Part shown: positions 8,010-16,824 of the stretch, in pieces
How the letters are laid out: each line of letters opens with the position of its first letter
How positions within the stretch are numbered: the stretch's first letter is position 1
Origin: Selenomonadaceae bacterium
Lineage (GTDB): Bacteria; Bacillota; Negativicutes; Selenomonadales; Selenomonadaceae
Assembly (NCBI GenBank): GCA_024698045.1
Contig: JAILRS010000010.1
Coordinates: 1 to 64,000, forward strand
Direction of reading: 5' to 3'
DNA length: 64,000 bases
Notes under the pieces: model-generated
Told to the model about the DNA's origin: nothing
Databases searched by the model: none
What the model saw: only the letters and a program-made list of their open reading frames with translations
Made by a program: the position numbers and the translations under genes

Positions 8010-9875
8010 TCATTTTTTAAGAACTTCGAGGCAGACGAGCAAGACGGAAATATCGGCAGGAGAAACACCCGAGATGCGCGACGCCTGACCGATAGAGTGC
8101 GGACGAATTGCGGCAAGTTTTTCACGAGCCTCCACGCGCAAATTTTTCAGCGCGGCATAATCGATATCGTCGGGGATGATTTTATTTTCGAGGCGATCCA
8201 ATTTTTCGGCAAGTTCCGCCTGTTTCTTGATATAGCCTTCGTAGAAAATATCAATTTCGACTTGCGCGGCTGCCTCCGGTGAAATATCGGGCAGATTGAA
8301 GGGGACAAGCAATTTATCGTAAGAGACATCGGGACGGCGCAAAAGTTCGGAAAGAGGCATAGTGTTATGAATTTCGCCCAAATCAAGCGCGGCAAGTTTC
8401 TGATTAACTTCTGCGCTGGGAGTAAGTTTAATTTCGTTGAGACGATTGACGGCGGCAGAAATTTCGGCGCGTTTGGTCTCGAAAATTTTTTGACGCACGG
8501 GCGAAGCCAAACCGAGTTTAATAGCGTAGGGAGTAAGGCGCAAATCGGCGTTGTCTTGACGGAGCAAGAGACGATATTCGGCGCGTGAAGTCATCATGCG
8601 ATAAGGTTCGTTAGTGCCTTTGGTGACTAAATCATCAATCAGCACACCGATATAAGCTTCGGAGCGTTTAAGAATAAGGGGCTCGGTTTTCTTTACGAAA
8701 GCGGCGGCGTTAATTCCTGCGATAAGCCCCTGCGCGGCGGCCTCTTCGTAACCGCTTGTGCCGTTTGATTGACCTGCGGAAAAAAATCCGTCGATAGTTT
8801 TAAATTCCAAAGTTGGTTTGAGCTGTAACGGATCCAAACAGTCATATTCGATAGCGTAACCGGGACGCATAATTTTGGCGCGTTCGAGCCCTGGGATTGT
8901 GTGTAAGAATTCGATTTGAACATCCATGGGCATACTGGTAGACATACCCTGGACATAATATTCTTTAGTGTTCAAGCCTTCGGGCTCCAAGAAAAGTTGA
9001 TGTCTGTCCTTATCGGGGAAACGAATAATTTTAGATTCGATAGAGGGACAATAACGGGGACCGATACCCTCGATAATACCGTTAGCCATCGGAGCGCGGT
9101 GGAGATTGCGGCGCAGAATTTCATGAGTCTTTTCGTTGGTGTAAGTCAAGAAACATTCTACGCGATTGGTGACGGGCGTACGAGTAAGGAAGGAAAAATT
9201 TTGCGGAGGTTCGTCGCCGCGTTGAATTTCGGTTTTATCGAAATCGATTGTACGGGCGTCGACACGTGCAGGGGTTCCCGTCTTGAAACGCATCAACTTA
9301 ACGCCCAAAGCTTTGAGGGAGTCTGAAAGTTTCATTGCTGCGCGTTGACCGTTGGGACCTCCGTCGAAAATACTTTCGCCGATAATAATTCTGCCGCTGA
9401 GATAAGTACCGCTTGCCAAAATCACGGCGTCGGCAAGAAAAGTTTCACCGGTCTCCGCCGTGACGCCGCTTATGTGATTATTTTCGACGAGAATTTTTTC
9501 TATCAACAGCTGTTTCAAATCGAGACCGTCAACATTTTCGCAAACCTGTTTCATGACGGCTTGATAGATTTTTTTATCGGCCTGAGCACGCAGCGCACGA
9601 ACGGCGGGGCCTTTACCTGTATTGAGTGTACGGAATTGTATGCAAGTTTTATCGGCGGCGATACCCATTTGTCCGCCGAGCGCATCGATTTCGCGGACAA
9701 GATGTCCTTTTGCGGGGCCTCCTATCGACGGGTTGCAGGGCATCATCGCCAAATTTTCCAGAGAAAGTGTAGTCAAAAGAGTTTTGCAGCCGAGCCGCGC
9801 CGCCGCCAATGCCGCCTCTATTCCGGCATGTCCTGCGCCTATTACTATCACATCATATTTGTCCGCTATAAACAA
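8010..9875 (-). CDS. mnmG: tRNA uridine-5-carboxymethylaminomethyl modification enzyme MnmG (GidA)
   Basis: The product of about 621 residues carries the FAD dinucleotide-binding motif [21 protein letters not shown] at the start, the family signature [15 protein letters not shown], and the second conserved block [16 protein letters not shown]. With MnmE it installs the cmnm5 group on wobble U34 of certain tRNAs. I set the start at the TTG at 9875 because GGAGG lies eight bases upstream; a GTG at 9890 is in frame but sits on the Shine-Dalgarno. The gene lies downstream of the FkbM gene and is separated from it by a terminator. Confidence 0.95.
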   Translation of the reverse strand: MFIADKYDVIVIGAGHAGIEAALAAARLGCKTLLTTLSLENLAMMPCNPSIGGPAKGHLVREIDALGGQMGIAADKTCIQFRTLNTGKGPAVRALRAQADKKIYQAVMKQVCENVDGLDLKQLLIEKILVENNHISGVTAETGETFLADAVILASGTYLSGRIIIGESIFDGGPNGQRAAMKLSDSLKALGVKLMRFKTGTPARVDARTIDFDKTEIQRGDEPPQNFSFLTRTPVTNRVECFLTYTNEKTHEILRRNLHRAPMANGIIEGIGPRYCPSIESKIIRFPDKDRHQLFLEPEGLNTKEYYVQGMSTSMPMDVQIEFLHTIPGLERAKIMRPGYAIEYDCLDPLQLKPTLEFKTIDGFFSAGQSNGTSGYEEAAAQGLIAGINAAAFVKKTEPLILKRSEAYIGVLIDDLVTKGTNEPYRMMTSRAEYRLLLRQDNADLRLTPYAIKLGLASPVRQKIFETKRAEISAAVNRLNEIKLTPSAEVNQKLAALDLGEIHNTMPLSELLRRPDVSYDKLLVPFNLPDISPEAAAQVEIDIFYEGYIKKQAELAEKLDRLENKIIPDDIDYAALKNLRVEAREKLAAIRPHSIGQASRISGVSPADISVLLVCLEVLKK

Positions 9876-9978
9876 AGTATCATCCTCCACAAATCAAACA
9901 GCGAGCCATTTTGATTCAAGCTCGGTGTTCAAAGTCAAACCACAGATTAAATAAAATTTATGGTTAACATTTTACCTT

Positions 9979-10026
9979 ACACAAAAAAATATGCAACAGT
10001 CACAAAAAAAAGCGCGTCGCCCAAAG
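9979..10026. repeat. Direct repeat, left copy, flanking the FkbM gene
   Basis: About 48 bases containing ATATGCAACAGT, an A-run and GCGCGTCGCCCAAA match 11305-11352 with few differences and in the same orientation. The right half is one arm of a transcription terminator. The two copies bracket the FkbM methyltransferase gene. Confidence 0.75.
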
Positions 10027-10045
10027 TTTAGGAGACGCACTTTTA
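10003..10045 (-). terminator. Rho-independent terminator after the FkbM gene
   Basis: On the minus strand GTGCGTC pairs with GACGCGC across a loop and is followed by a run of eight T. It lies about 40 bases beyond the FkbM methyltransferase stop codon. Confidence 0.8.
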
Positions 10046-10085
10046 TATTTGAGCTAATTATCGAGCATGCAACGCGGAAATATTT

Positions 10086-11255
10086 TTAGCGGCAGTAAAG
10101 AATCATGTCATATTCGCTGGGTGTGCGATAACTTACACCTAATTGTTTCAAAAATGACCAATGACTGTTACCGTTTACTTCTTCTCTGCGGTCGCAATAA
10201 TGATGACGGAATTGGAATTCATAATCGTTACGCAAATATTTTATGTACTTCGGTAATGTCCATAAATCTTCGGGCTTATGATAAATGCAAATCGCCATCT
10301 TGGGTTTCCAGCGAGTAATAGTTTTGGCTGCGCCGTGCAATGCATCCAATTCCGAACCTTCGATATCGAGTTTGATATAATCGACACGCGGCAGATTTTT
10401 TCTTTCAACATAAGTATCGAGATCTATAAAATTGGCGACAAGTCCGCCGGGGGGGGGGGGAGCATTGTTATTGAGTTTACGACTACCAGCACCATTTGAG
10501 TTGTAAAATGCCGTGCTTTCCTGATTGCTCAAGCCGAGATTTTCTATCGTGAAGCCGTATTCTTTTGCAGGCGCCAAACAGTTTTTATAATTGTTCGCAT
10601 CCATCTCGAATGAATAAACTTTTGCGCCCTGCCTGAGAAAATCTATAGCTGTGCCGCCGTCCAATGCACCGCCGTCAATTGCAATATCGCCTTCTTCGGG
10701 CAAAAAACCGTTCAGAAAATATTCGTACTCACTCGTGTAAATAAAATCTTGCATAAGGCGAGTAATTCGCCCCGTGATTGCCGCGCGAAATATTTTTTTT
10801 GATTCGTCATCAGCTAACATTTCATGCACGTCATAGAGTTCGGGCAGGTATTTAATGTAGAAATTATATTGATTCTCCGCATCGTTTATATACGGTAAAA
10901 AGAACATATTTGTGCCGAATTTCCCAAAGTAATCAATGAATGCCGTTCCGAAATATCTTTCCAGTACAAAAATAAATTTCGGTTTAACGGGCAAGTTAGG
11001 GAACTCGTTTATGTTAACAACGGTTTCGCCGTCGGCCGGTTGTAAAAATTTTTTATGTTCATCTGTAAGAACGCAGACATGATTTATGTTAATGCCGATA
11101 CTTTTATAAGAATCTATAATCTGTCTGTAATTTTGCGGAATCGCCGGTGCGAAAAGAATTGCACATGGAATTTTATTCGAGCTTATCCATTGTACTTTGC
11201 GCAAAAATCTGTTTTCACTTAAGTATGAAATCATTTCGATAAAATCAGAACTCAT
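10086..11255 (-). CDS. FkbM-family SAM-dependent methyltransferase with a homopolymer tract
   Basis: The N-terminal 180 residues are not recognised. The C-terminal half is an FkbM methyltransferase: SAM motif IAIDGGALDGGTAIDF (about 191-206), acidic VYSFEMDA (213-220), and the diagnostic VDYIKLDIEGSE (291-302). FkbM enzymes O-methylate sugars or small molecules; in flagellated and surface-glycan-rich bacteria they often modify glycans. Codons 266-269 are four CCC proline codons, a 12-base homopolymer. Losing or gaining one base brings a stop within 12 to 20 codons, before the IEGSE core. AAGGAGG lies nine bases before the ATG. The gene sits alone between two terminators and between direct repeats, apart from the metabolic genes upstream. 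Confidence 0.85.
   Translation of the reverse strand: MSSDFIEMISYLSENRFLRKVQWISSNKIPCAILFAPAIPQNYRQIIDSYKSIGININHVCVLTDEHKKFLQPADGETVVNINEFPNLPVKPKFIFVLERYFGTAFIDYFGKFGTNMFFLPYINDAENQYNFYIKYLPELYDVHEMLADDESKKIFRAAITGRITRLMQDFIYTSEYEYFLNGFLPEEGDIAIDGGALDGGTAIDFLRQGAKVYSFEMDANNYKNCLAPAKEYGFTIENLGLSNQESTAFYNSNGAGSRKLNNNAPPPPGGLVANFIDLDTYVERKNLPRVDYIKLDIEGSELDALHGAAKTITRWKPKMAICIYHKPEDLWTLPKYIKYLRNDYEFQFRHHYCDRREEVNGNSHWSFLKQLGVSYRTPSEYDMILYCR
10449..10460. repeat. G(12)/C(12) homopolymer inside the FkbM coding region
   Basis: Twelve consecutive G on the plus strand correspond to four CCC codons in the gene, giving an in-frame (ON) state. Tracts of this length are prone to slipped-strand mispairing. 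With 11 C the frame stops at TAG eight codons after the tract; with 13 C it stops at TGA about fifteen codons after. Confidence 0.9.
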
Positions 11256-11304
11256 AAATAAAAGCCTCCTTAAAGTTTTAGAATACCATCAACAATATTT
11301 TACA

Positions 11305-11352
11305 ACACAAAATAAAATATGCAACAGTAACAAAAAAAGCGCGTCGCCCAAA
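11305..11352. repeat. Direct repeat, right copy, flanking the FkbM gene
   Basis: This is the second copy of the repeat at 9979-10026, sharing ATATGCAACAGT, the A-run and GCGCGTCGCCCAAA. It lies upstream of the FkbM gene and forms one arm of the mmdC terminator. Confidence 0.75.
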
Positions 11353-11372
11353 ATTCAGGGTGACGCACTCTT
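11330..11372 (-). terminator. Rho-independent terminator after mmdC
   Basis: On the minus strand GTGCGTCACCC pairs with GGGCGACGCGC around a short loop, with one internal mismatch, and is followed by seven T. It closes the mce-mmdA-mmdE-mmdC transcript. Confidence 0.82.
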
Positions 11373-11393
11373 GTTGGTTTGAATTAAATATTA

Positions 11394-11783
11394 TCAGCCG
11401 AGGATGACAAGGGATTCATGAGCCTTGACGCTTTGACCTGCCGCAACGTTGAATTTCTTGACAGTGCCTGCTGCGTCTGCGGTAATTTCGTTCTGCATCT
11501 TCATAGCTTCGAGGATAAGAAGAACATCACCGGCATTGACGGACGCGCCTTCCGCGGCAACGAGTTTGACGATTTTGCCGGGCATAGGGGCATCAATCGA
11601 GTGTTCGCCTGCGCCTGCGGTTGCTTTGGCTACTGGAGCCGGGGCGGCTGCTTTGGGCGCGGGAGCTGCAACGGGTGCGGCTTTCGGTGCTGCTTTGGGA
11701 ACGGCTGCGCCTGCGGCTTTTACTTCTTCGACTTCGACTTCGTATGTCGTGCCGTTTACTGTGACGTTAAATTTTTTTGCCAT
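11394..11783 (-). CDS. mmdC: Biotin carrier subunit of methylmalonyl-CoA decarboxylase (gamma)
   Basis: The 129-residue protein has a short N-terminal domain, an Ala/Pro/Lys-rich flexible linker (about 24-55), and a biotinyl domain whose acceptor Lys lies in EAMKM. It starts its biotinyl domain with APMPGKIV. It carries CO2 on biotin between the carboxyltransferase (MmdA) and the membrane decarboxylase. It lies at the end of the mce-mmdA-mmdE cluster. Biotin carriers of oxaloacetate or glutaconyl-CoA decarboxylase look alike; the adjacent epimerase and MmdA favour methylmalonyl-CoA. Confidence 0.85.
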   Translation of the reverse strand: MAKKFNVTVNGTTYEVEVEEVKAAGAAVPKAAPKAAPVAAPAPKAAAPAPVAKATAGAGEHSIDAPMPGKIVKLVAAEGASVNAGDVLLILEAMKMQNEITADAAGTVKKFNVAAGQSVKAHESLVILG

Positions 11784-11832
11784 TGAATAACTACCTCCGA
11801 TATATCTTTACTGAATACTCAAGCCTAAGGAA

Positions 11833-11967
11833 TTATCTTTTGATTCTGGAAGCAAGCGACCAATTGTCATTACGTTTGATATTGACCGCAACGACCTTGC
11901 CGCCGCATACAGCTTGAACTGCCGCAGTAATAGCCGCGACAACTTCCGGTTTAATCTTATCAGCCAC
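11833..11967 (-). CDS. mmdE: Small decarboxylase subunit, MmdE-like (epsilon)
   Basis: A GTG start with AAGGAGG seven to nine bases upstream opens a 44-residue protein between mmdA and mmdC. It reads MADKIKPEVVAAITAAVQAV and then VVAVNIKRNDNWSLASRIKR. This resembles the epsilon subunit of Veillonella-type methylmalonyl-CoA decarboxylase, which matches the C-terminal tail of the delta subunit and stabilises the complex. The position in the operon supports the call. The similarity is from memory of the family and was not aligned. Confidence 0.65.
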   Translation of the reverse strand: MADKIKPEVVAAITAAVQAVCGGKVVAVNIKRNDNWSLASRIKR

Positions 11968-11997
11968 GGTAAGACCTCCTTAAACAATCACCGAATC

Positions 11998-13527
11998 TTA
12001 CAACGGAATATTGCCGTGTTTCTTGGCAGGACCTACTTCGCGTTTACTTGCAAGAGCATTAAGCGCGGTGATTACGAGCGGACGAGTTTCTTTCGGTTCG
12101 ATGACTTGATCTGCGTAACCGCGTTCCGCCGCTTTGTAGGGCGTAGCAAATTCGGCAACATATTCCGCAGTCTTTTGGTCTTTATCGGGGTATTTACGGA
12201 AAATAATATTGGCGGCACCTGCGGGACCCATAACGGCAATTTCTGCGCTCGGCCATGCCATAACTTGATCGGCACCGAGTTCGCGGCAGCACATAGCGAT
12301 ATAAGAACCGCCGTAGGCTTTACGAGTGATAACGGTGACTTTCGGGACTGTTGCCTCGGAATAAGCGTAAAGCATTTTCGCACCATGGCGGATAATGCCG
12401 TTATACTCTTGATCTACGCCGGGCAGGAAGCCGGGGACGTCAACCAAATTGACAAGCGGAATATTGAAAGCATCGCAGAAACGAATGAAACGCGCAGATT
12501 TATCGGAGGCGTCAACATCTAAGCAACCTGCCATGACAGCCGGTTGATTGGCGATGATACCGACACTGCGTCCGCCGAAACGTGCAAAGCATGTGATGAT
12601 ATTCGTCGCGAAATATTGATGCACTTCGTAAAATTCTCCGTTATCGACAATCGAGCGAATAACATCTTTCATGTCGTAGGGAGCATTGGGATTATCGGGG
12701 ATAATGGAGTTAAGTGCCTCGTCTTGACGGTCGGGGTCGTCGCCCGTGTCAACTATCGGAGCATCTTCCAAATTGTTGCTGGGCAGGAAGCTGAGCAGGT
12801 AACGAATTTGTTCGATACAATCCTGTTCGTTTTCCGCGGCGAAGTGCGCCACGCCCGAACGAGAATTGTGAGTCATTGCGCCGCCCAATTCCTCCGCGGT
12901 AACTTCCTCGGCGGTAACCGATTTGATAACCGCAGGACCTGTAATGAACATTTGGCTTGTGTTCTTTACCATGTAGATAAAGTCGGTGATTGCCGGAGAG
13001 TAAACCGCACCGCCTGCGCAGGGACCCATGATGACGGAAATTTGCGGAATGACACCGCTGGCCGCCGTATTGCGATAGAAAATGCCTGCGTAACCACTGA
13101 GTGCATCGACTGCCTCCTGAATACGCGCGCCGCCCGAATCGTTAATGCCGATAAGGGGAGCACCCATTTTCATAGCCAAATCCATGACTTTCCAAATTTT
13201 ATGCGCGTGTTTTTCGCCGAGGCTACCGCCCTCAACGGTAAAGTCTTGAGCAAAAGCATAGACAAGACGTCCGTCGACAGTGCCGTAACCCGTTACAACA
13301 CCTTCGCCCGGAAGTTCTTTTTTCTCTTGCCCGAAATTGGTGCAGCGATGTTTTACGAACATATCAAGTTCGACAAAAGTACCTTCGTCGAAAAACATGT
13401 TGATGCGTTCGCGTGCCGTCAATTTACCTTTTTCGTGCTGTTTGTCTATTCTCGATTGACCGCCGCCTTGAAGGATATGAGCCTTTTTAGACTGCATCAA
13501 TTCTATCTTCTCTTGAACTGTCGCCAT
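11998..13527 (-). CDS. mmdA: Methylmalonyl-CoA decarboxylase/carboxyltransferase alpha subunit
   Basis: The 509-residue protein has the two-domain acyl-CoA carboxyltransferase fold: GKLTARERI near the start, GGSLGEKHAHKI, the N-terminal oxyanion region MGPCAGGAVYSPA, and the C-terminal half with ITRKAYGGSYIAM and MGPAGAANIIF. MmdA moves the carboxyl of (S)-methylmalonyl-CoA to biotin on MmdC. In Negativicutes this drives a Na+-pumping decarboxylase. The close alternative is the beta chain of propionyl-CoA carboxylase; the neighbouring epimerase, MmdE-like protein and MmdC favour the decarboxylase. The membrane beta subunit (MmdB) and a delta subunit are not in the window. Confidence 0.88.
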   Translation of the reverse strand: MATVQEKIELMQSKKAHILQGGGQSRIDKQHEKGKLTARERINMFFDEGTFVELDMFVKHRCTNFGQEKKELPGEGVVTGYGTVDGRLVYAFAQDFTVEGGSLGEKHAHKIWKVMDLAMKMGAPLIGINDSGGARIQEAVDALSGYAGIFYRNTAASGVIPQISVIMGPCAGGAVYSPAITDFIYMVKNTSQMFITGPAVIKSVTAEEVTAEELGGAMTHNSRSGVAHFAAENEQDCIEQIRYLLSFLPSNNLEDAPIVDTGDDPDRQDEALNSIIPDNPNAPYDMKDVIRSIVDNGEFYEVHQYFATNIITCFARFGGRSVGIIANQPAVMAGCLDVDASDKSARFIRFCDAFNIPLVNLVDVPGFLPGVDQEYNGIIRHGAKMLYAYSEATVPKVTVITRKAYGGSYIAMCCRELGADQVMAWPSAEIAVMGPAGAANIIFRKYPDKDQKTAEYVAEFATPYKAAERGYADQVIEPKETRPLVITALNALASKREVGPAKKHGNIPL

Positions 13528-13554
13528 TAAATAATCAACACCCTTTCTTAAGAT

Positions 13555-13971
13555 TTACTCTATCGGCTGGCAAAGTTCGAGGAGAACGCCGTGAGTAGCT
13601 TTGGGGTGAAGGAACGCAATCATTTTGCCGCCGGCACCTTTGCGCGGTTTTTCGTCGATGAGACGAACGCCCTTAGCTTTCAAATCCGCCAAAGCCGCTT
13701 CCAAATCGTCGACGAGTAAAGCAATGTGTTGAATGCCGCCGCGTCCGCCGTTTTTCTCGATGAATTTTTCAATCGGGCTACCTTCGGCACTGGCAACAAG
13801 CAATTCGATTTCACTGCCGTTAGGCGTGGGATAAAAACCCGTAGTAACTTTCTGATCCGTGACAGTTTCTTCGCCCGTGGATTTCAAACCGAGCAATTCC
13901 CAGAACGCGCCGACTTCTTTCAAATCGGTTGCCGCAATACCTATATGATCTACTCCAAGAACTTTAAACAT
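13555..13971 (-). CDS. mce: Methylmalonyl-CoA epimerase
   Basis: This 138-residue glyoxalase-fold protein has the family features VDHIGIAATDL at the start, IEKNGGRGGIQHIALLVDD in the middle and GVLLELCQ at the end. It interconverts (R)- and (S)-methylmalonyl-CoA, linking the mutase to the decarboxylase. I use the ATG at 13971 because GGAGG stands seven bases upstream; an earlier in-frame ATG at 13998 lacks such a site. It directly precedes mmdA on the same strand. Confidence 0.93.
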   Translation of the reverse strand: MFKVLGVDHIGIAATDLKEVGAFWELLGLKSTGEETVTDQKVTTGFYPTPNGSEIELLVASAEGSPIEKFIEKNGGRGGIQHIALLVDDLEAALADLKAKGVRLIDEKPRKGAGGKMIAFLHPKATHGVLLELCQPIE

Positions 13972-14039
13972 CGTAAAGCCTCCTAAAATATTTATCAAAA
14001 GAATTTACACATTCGCCGAGAAAAATATTCGTGCCGAAA

Positions 14040-15545
14040 TTATTTGTGCATGTCACCGGTTTCCAAGAAACGAGAATGGAAACTGAGAGCCTCGTTAAGC
14101 AGATGAGGAGTAGCAGCCTTCTTTGTGGCAACAAGTGCACGTTCGTAATAATCGAGCAGGAGCGGACGATAATCGGGATGCGCACATTTGTTAATGACTT
14201 CAAGTGCACGTCTGCGAGGTTCGAGACCGCGTAAATCCGCAATGCCGTATTCGCTGATGATGATATCGACATCGTGTTCGGTATGATCTATATGCGAGCA
14301 CATGGGGACAACCGAACTGATTTTGCCACCCTTAGCCGTGGAAGGAGTATAGAAAATCGTCAAGTAAGCATTACGAGCAAAGTCGCCGCTGCCGCCGATT
14401 CCGTTCATCATCTTCGTACCGGTTACGTGTGTGGAATTGATATTGCCGTAGATGTCAACCTCAAGCGCGGTATTCATTGCGATAACGCCGAGACGGTGAA
14501 CAACTTCGGGAGAGTTGGAAATTTCTTCGGGGCGTAACAGAATATATTTGCGATAGGTGTCGATATCTTTGTAGAATCTTTCCATACCTGCGGGAGAAGG
14601 ACTGAATGCGGTACCCGAAGCAAATTTGAGTTTACCTGCGTCAATCAAGTCAAGCATAGCATCCTGAATGACTTCGGTGTAGACAGTCAAATCGGTCATA
14701 TCGCCTTCGACAAAACCTTCGAGAACAGCATTGGCGACATTGCCGACGCCCGATTGCAACGGTAAAAGCCCCTTCGGCATACGACCGGCTTTGATTTCTG
14801 CCTTGAGAAGTTCCAAAGTGAATTCGGCCATCTTCTTTGAGTTTTCGTCAATGGGCGATAAATCTCTTGTGTGGTCTTTGATGTCGCAGGGGACAATGTA
14901 TTTAATTTTTTCGGGTGTGCAGGGAATATAAGTAGTGCCGATTCTGTCGTCCGCATGTTTTATCGGAATGGGCAAACGATTGGGCGGATCCAACGGAACA
15001 TAAACATCGTGCATACCTTCGAGCGCGAGCGGTTGCGTAGTGTTAATTTCAACGACAACCGTATCGGCATTTTGAACATAACTGGCAGCATTACCGAGGG
15101 ATGTTGTCGGAATCAAGTTACCGTCTTCGGTGATTGCGCAAGCTTCGACCAAAGCAAAATTAGGTTTCTTCTTCATGAAGCCGGTGCGAGTAAGTTGCGC
15201 GGATTCGGAAAGATGTAAGTCGAGATAATCAACAGTGCCGTCATTGATTAACGGACGAAGTTTTGCATCGGTTTGATAGGGCAAACGCTGTTTGATACCT
15301 TTGACTTCGGCAAGAGCGCCGTCGAGTTCGGGACCCGTAGATGCGCCCGTCCAAATGTTTACTTGAAAGGGATCTTTCTTCATACGTTCAGCCAATGCCA
15401 AGGGTACTGCTTTCGGATAAGCCGAAGCCGTGAAACCACTGCATGCAATCGTCCAATCGGGTTGAATCCAATTTGCTACTTCTTCCGCGCTGACTATTTT
15501 GCTCAATAAGTCTTTGTTGCGCACTCTGTCGGTGATGTCAATCAT
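14040..15545 (-). CDS. scpC: Succinate/propionate-type CoA-transferase (acetyl-CoA hydrolase/transferase family)
   Basis: The 501-residue protein belongs to the Cat1/ScpC/acetyl-CoA hydrolase family: ACSGFTASAYPKAVP at the start, GVGNVANAVLEGF in the middle, and GSGDFARNAY followed by HTEHDVDIIISEYGIADLRG near the end. Such enzymes swap CoA between succinate, acetate and propionate. Placed next to mce and mmdA it most likely moves CoA from propionyl-CoA to succinate, closing the propionate cycle without spending ATP. Acetate as partner cannot be excluded. AGGAGG precedes the ATG. Confidence 0.85.
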   Translation of the reverse strand: MIDITDRVRNKDLLSKIVSAEEVANWIQPDWTIACSGFTASAYPKAVPLALAERMKKDPFQVNIWTGASTGPELDGALAEVKGIKQRLPYQTDAKLRPLINDGTVDYLDLHLSESAQLTRTGFMKKKPNFALVEACAITEDGNLIPTTSLGNAASYVQNADTVVVEINTTQPLALEGMHDVYVPLDPPNRLPIPIKHADDRIGTTYIPCTPEKIKYIVPCDIKDHTRDLSPIDENSKKMAEFTLELLKAEIKAGRMPKGLLPLQSGVGNVANAVLEGFVEGDMTDLTVYTEVIQDAMLDLIDAGKLKFASGTAFSPSPAGMERFYKDIDTYRKYILLRPEEISNSPEVVHRLGVIAMNTALEVDIYGNINSTHVTGTKMMNGIGGSGDFARNAYLTIFYTPSTAKGGKISSVVPMCSHIDHTEHDVDIIISEYGIADLRGLEPRRRALEVINKCAHPDYRPLLLDYYERALVATKKAATPHLLNEALSFHSRFLETGDMHK

Positions 15546-15889
15546 TAAATTATATTCCTCCTTTGCGATAACTACAGATTATAATTTTCTACCTTGTGAT
15601 TTATTCAATCTTAACACGTAGCAAAATTAACGTCAACCGCCGCAAAAAAAAATCCCGTCGCGTTTGACGGGACTTTTCTATATAGAAAGGGTATTGATGT
15701 CGACAATAATCAAGCAGATTTTGACAAAGCTTTCAATCGGTAAACATTTGGCGAAAGTCGTCTTGTGGCCGACCCGTTTGTCACGGCGCCGCCAATTACA
15801 GTCGTCGTGACCGTATTGCCCATATCGTTCAATCATTGAACAACTTTGTCGGTGAAGCTATTGCGACCCAAACCACAGATGTTGGCTGA
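15546..15889. other. Intergenic stretch with terminator and possible gene remnant
   Basis: The left part is the upstream region of the CoA-transferase and contains TATAAT on the minus strand (about 15578), though no well-spaced -35 box. A terminator lies at 15644-15676. The right part (about 15680-15890) holds short open stretches in several frames on the minus strand (for example VTTTVIGGAVTNGSATRRL) with no start signal; this may be decayed coding DNA. Nothing else is recognised. Confidence 0.4.
15644..15676 (-). terminator. Rho-independent terminator
   Basis: TCCCGTC pairs perfectly with GACGGGA around a six-base loop, with nine T following on the minus strand. It would end transcription from the LPP20-like gene. 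Confidence 0.85.
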
Positions 15890-16744
15890 TTAATAGAGGA
15901 AGACAACCGCAATGTTGTCGAGGAAGTGCGAAGAATTATTTTCGTAAAGGAGCATATCGGCATCTTCGTTGCTGAGTACGGGTGTCGCGTTCAAATCGGT
16001 TAAACCAATCGCGCGAATGATTAAGGGATTATTTCCGGCGCGAGAAGCTTGACTCATATCCTGTGCATAAGTTGCCATACCTTCGCGGATAATTCTGTCG
16101 TAGTCAAGATTTTTATGACCGTAAATTTTTTGACCGTCGGAATTTCTGATAACAGGGCTCATGACGGGATTGATTGTGCCCAAACCTCTGCAATCGACTA
16201 CAAGACCGGTGTAATGTCCCGAAGAATATGTAGGAGGATTGTAATCGGGAATTACGGGCGGAGTGTAAGTCGTGGGGGGAGTATAATCGGGCGCAGGAGT
16301 CGGGAAGGGCTCGATATACGCAGGACGTTCGATAACCGTTTCGGCAAGACTGTTATTGCCGCCGAACATGGGCAGTTCCATTGTGACGGAATAACCGCCG
16401 CCGGCTACTGGACCTTCGGATACAACTTTTGCACCTTTGATAACCGCGCTGACTTTCGTCTTGACAACATCGGAAGTAAGCATCATTTGTTCTACGGTAG
16501 TTTCGGCGTCGACCTGTACACCGTTTACAATTTCGGCGAGCTGTCTGTAAGCGTCAACCATCGCCGCACGTTTTGCCATCGCCGCGGCCTGCGCAGGGGT
16601 TGTTGAAAATCTCGGCGATGCTACGCCGGTACCCGTCACTTGAATCGTATTTCTGTTCCAATCCGGTGCCGCGTCTGCCTGTGCTCCTATTGCCATGATG
16701 ATTAACGCGAGCAATATCCCGAATAATTTTGTAGGCTTTAACAT
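15890..16744 (-). CDS. Secreted LPP20-like protein
   Basis: This 284-residue protein begins with a signal peptide (hydrophobic LFGILLALIIMAIG, cleavage near AQADA). No Cys follows, so it is secreted rather than lipidated. Residues about 35-130 match the LPP20/FlgP type: VTGTGVASP, AAAMAKRAAMVDAYRQLAEIVNGV, then VSAVIKGAKVV. A Pro/Thr/Tyr-rich linker follows (TPAPDYTPPTTYTPP) and then a C-terminal domain with GLVVDCRGLG and MSPVIRNSDGQKIYG. In other bacteria LPP20/FlgP proteins sit in the outer membrane, sometimes with flagella. The role here is inferred only as envelope-associated. Confidence 0.7.
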   Translation of the reverse strand: MLKPTKLFGILLALIIMAIGAQADAAPDWNRNTIQVTGTGVASPRFSTTPAQAAAMAKRAAMVDAYRQLAEIVNGVQVDAETTVEQMMLTSDVVKTKVSAVIKGAKVVSEGPVAGGGYSVTMELPMFGGNNSLAETVIERPAYIEPFPTPAPDYTPPTTYTPPVIPDYNPPTYSSGHYTGLVVDCRGLGTINPVMSPVIRNSDGQKIYGHKNLDYDRIIREGMATYAQDMSQASRAGNNPLIIRAIGLTDLNATPVLSNEDADMLLYENNSSHFLDNIAVVFLY

Positions 16745-16824
16745 TGCCCCAACCTCCCAATTATTTTTAAACGCAGTTTATTTCACGATTATTAAAATAC
16801 GCTTTGAATCACACAAGATTTTCA

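Noticed and set aside
12544..13530. Plus-strand open frame of 328 codons opposite mmdA
   Set aside because: Shadow of a highly conserved gene; no ribosome binding site and no recognisable family.
15680..15890. Separate small gene downstream of the LPP20-like gene
   Set aside because: Only short frames without start signals or known family; noted as possible remnant only.
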